From assembly GCA_945861255.1 (NCBI GenBank), contig CAMAUG010000074.1:1-13181 (forward strand): a DNA stretch of 13,181 nucleotides, in the 5' to 3' direction. Position 1 is the stretch's first letter. Every line of letters starts with the position of its first letter. Position numbers and translations under genes: made by a program. Shown here piece by piece: positions 13,000 through 13,181 of the stretch. This DNA is from Candidatus Sulfopaludibacter sp. SbA3. Lineage in GTDB: Bacteria > Acidobacteriota > Terriglobia > Bryobacterales > Bryobacteraceae. The notes under the pieces are model-generated. The model did not search any database. It was not told the DNA's origin and saw only the letters and a list, made by a program, of their open reading frames with translations.

Positions 13000-13181
13000 A
13001 TGAGCGCGGCGCCCAAAATCTATCCGTCCGGAGCAGGCGTCGTGGTGCGCTTCTGGAGCCTGTTGCGGGGCGCAACCGTCGCTTCCTACCAGGATGGCTG
13101 CCTGGGCATAGCCAAGGGAGCGGCGTATTCGTCGTTGCTGGCATTTTTCCCCGTCCTCACGACCATTGCGACCCTGCTGGT
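13000..13181 (+). CDS. YihY/BrkB-family inner-membrane protein, N-terminal part
   Basis: The first 60 codons of a gene running off the right edge. The sequence MSAAPKIYPSGAGVVVRFWS is followed by YQDGCLGIAKGAAYSSLLAF and FPVLTTIATLLV. A short cytoplasmic start, then CLGIAKGAAYSSLLAFFPVL as the opening of the first membrane segment, is typical of the YihY/BrkB (UPF0761) family, formerly misnamed RNase BN. These proteins have about six membrane helices and no settled function. ATG 13000 has GGAAG 4 nt upstream. It is divergent from the lysine operon. The C-terminal three quarters and any fused domain are outside the window. Confidence 0.85.
   Translation, partial: MSAAPKIYPSGAGVVVRFWSLLRGATVASYQDGCLGIAKGAAYSSLLAFFPVLTTIATLL

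Noticed and set aside
12371..13003. Plus-strand open frame ending in an ATGA overlap with the YihY-family start (an internal ATG at 12647 would give about 118 residues).
   Set aside because: It runs antisense through the M20 gene, the lysine riboswitch and the palindrome, is rich in Arg/Pro/Gly and resembles no family; the overlap is likely chance.

Overview
The window reads as a stretch of high-GC bacterial chromosome. The gene set and protein wording (a compact EF-Ts, a compact DapB, an S2 beginning MPSISMKELLEAGVHFGHQ, an AKIII-like aspartokinase) suggest an Acidobacteriota genome, perhaps the Bryobacterales/Solibacter group. That placement is inference from memory of these families; there is no rRNA gene to confirm it.

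Left part (1-5297). A lone plus-strand gene for a DHH/DHHA1-type phosphoesterase (126-1079) faces a minus-strand translation operon. In transcription order the operon is rplM (L13), rpsI (S9), rpsB (S2), tsf (EF-Ts), pyrH (UMP kinase) and frr (ribosome recycling factor), from 5164 down to 1155. A good -35 (TTGACA) lies upstream of rplM, and the rpsI-rpsB gap carries a well-folded leader. Two of these genes start at non-ATG codons (rpsI at GTG, rpsB at TTG), so choosing the nearest ATG would give wrong proteins.

Middle part (5298-6547). A VapBC-type toxin-antitoxin pair (RHH antitoxin, PIN toxin, GTGA overlap) is divergent from rplM. A dyad-symmetric candidate operator between them overlaps the rplM -35. 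A DinB/YfiT-like metalloprotein gene follows.

Right part (6564-12857). A minus-strand lysine/diaminopimelate operon is transcribed dapE-like, asd, lysC, dapB, dapA, dapD. It covers aspartate to tetrahydrodipicolinate, then succinylation and desuccinylation. The aminotransferase (dapC/argD), dapF and lysA are not in the window. The roughly 270 nt before dapE contain no gene. They hold a lysine riboswitch (L box, about 12621-12815) with conserved junction motifs and five paired regions, preceded by a plausible promoter. Lysine or its level should therefore control the whole operon through the leader, while the AKIII-like LysC is probably also inhibited by lysine as an enzyme.

Right edge. Between this promoter and a divergent, truncated YihY/BrkB-family membrane protein gene (from 13000) lies a perfect 22-bp inverted repeat with a smaller hairpin nested in its loop, then a cluster of TTGCC/GGCAA half-sites. 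These and the lysine riboswitch are the most notable non-coding signals. I saw no transposase, CRISPR array, tRNA or rRNA.
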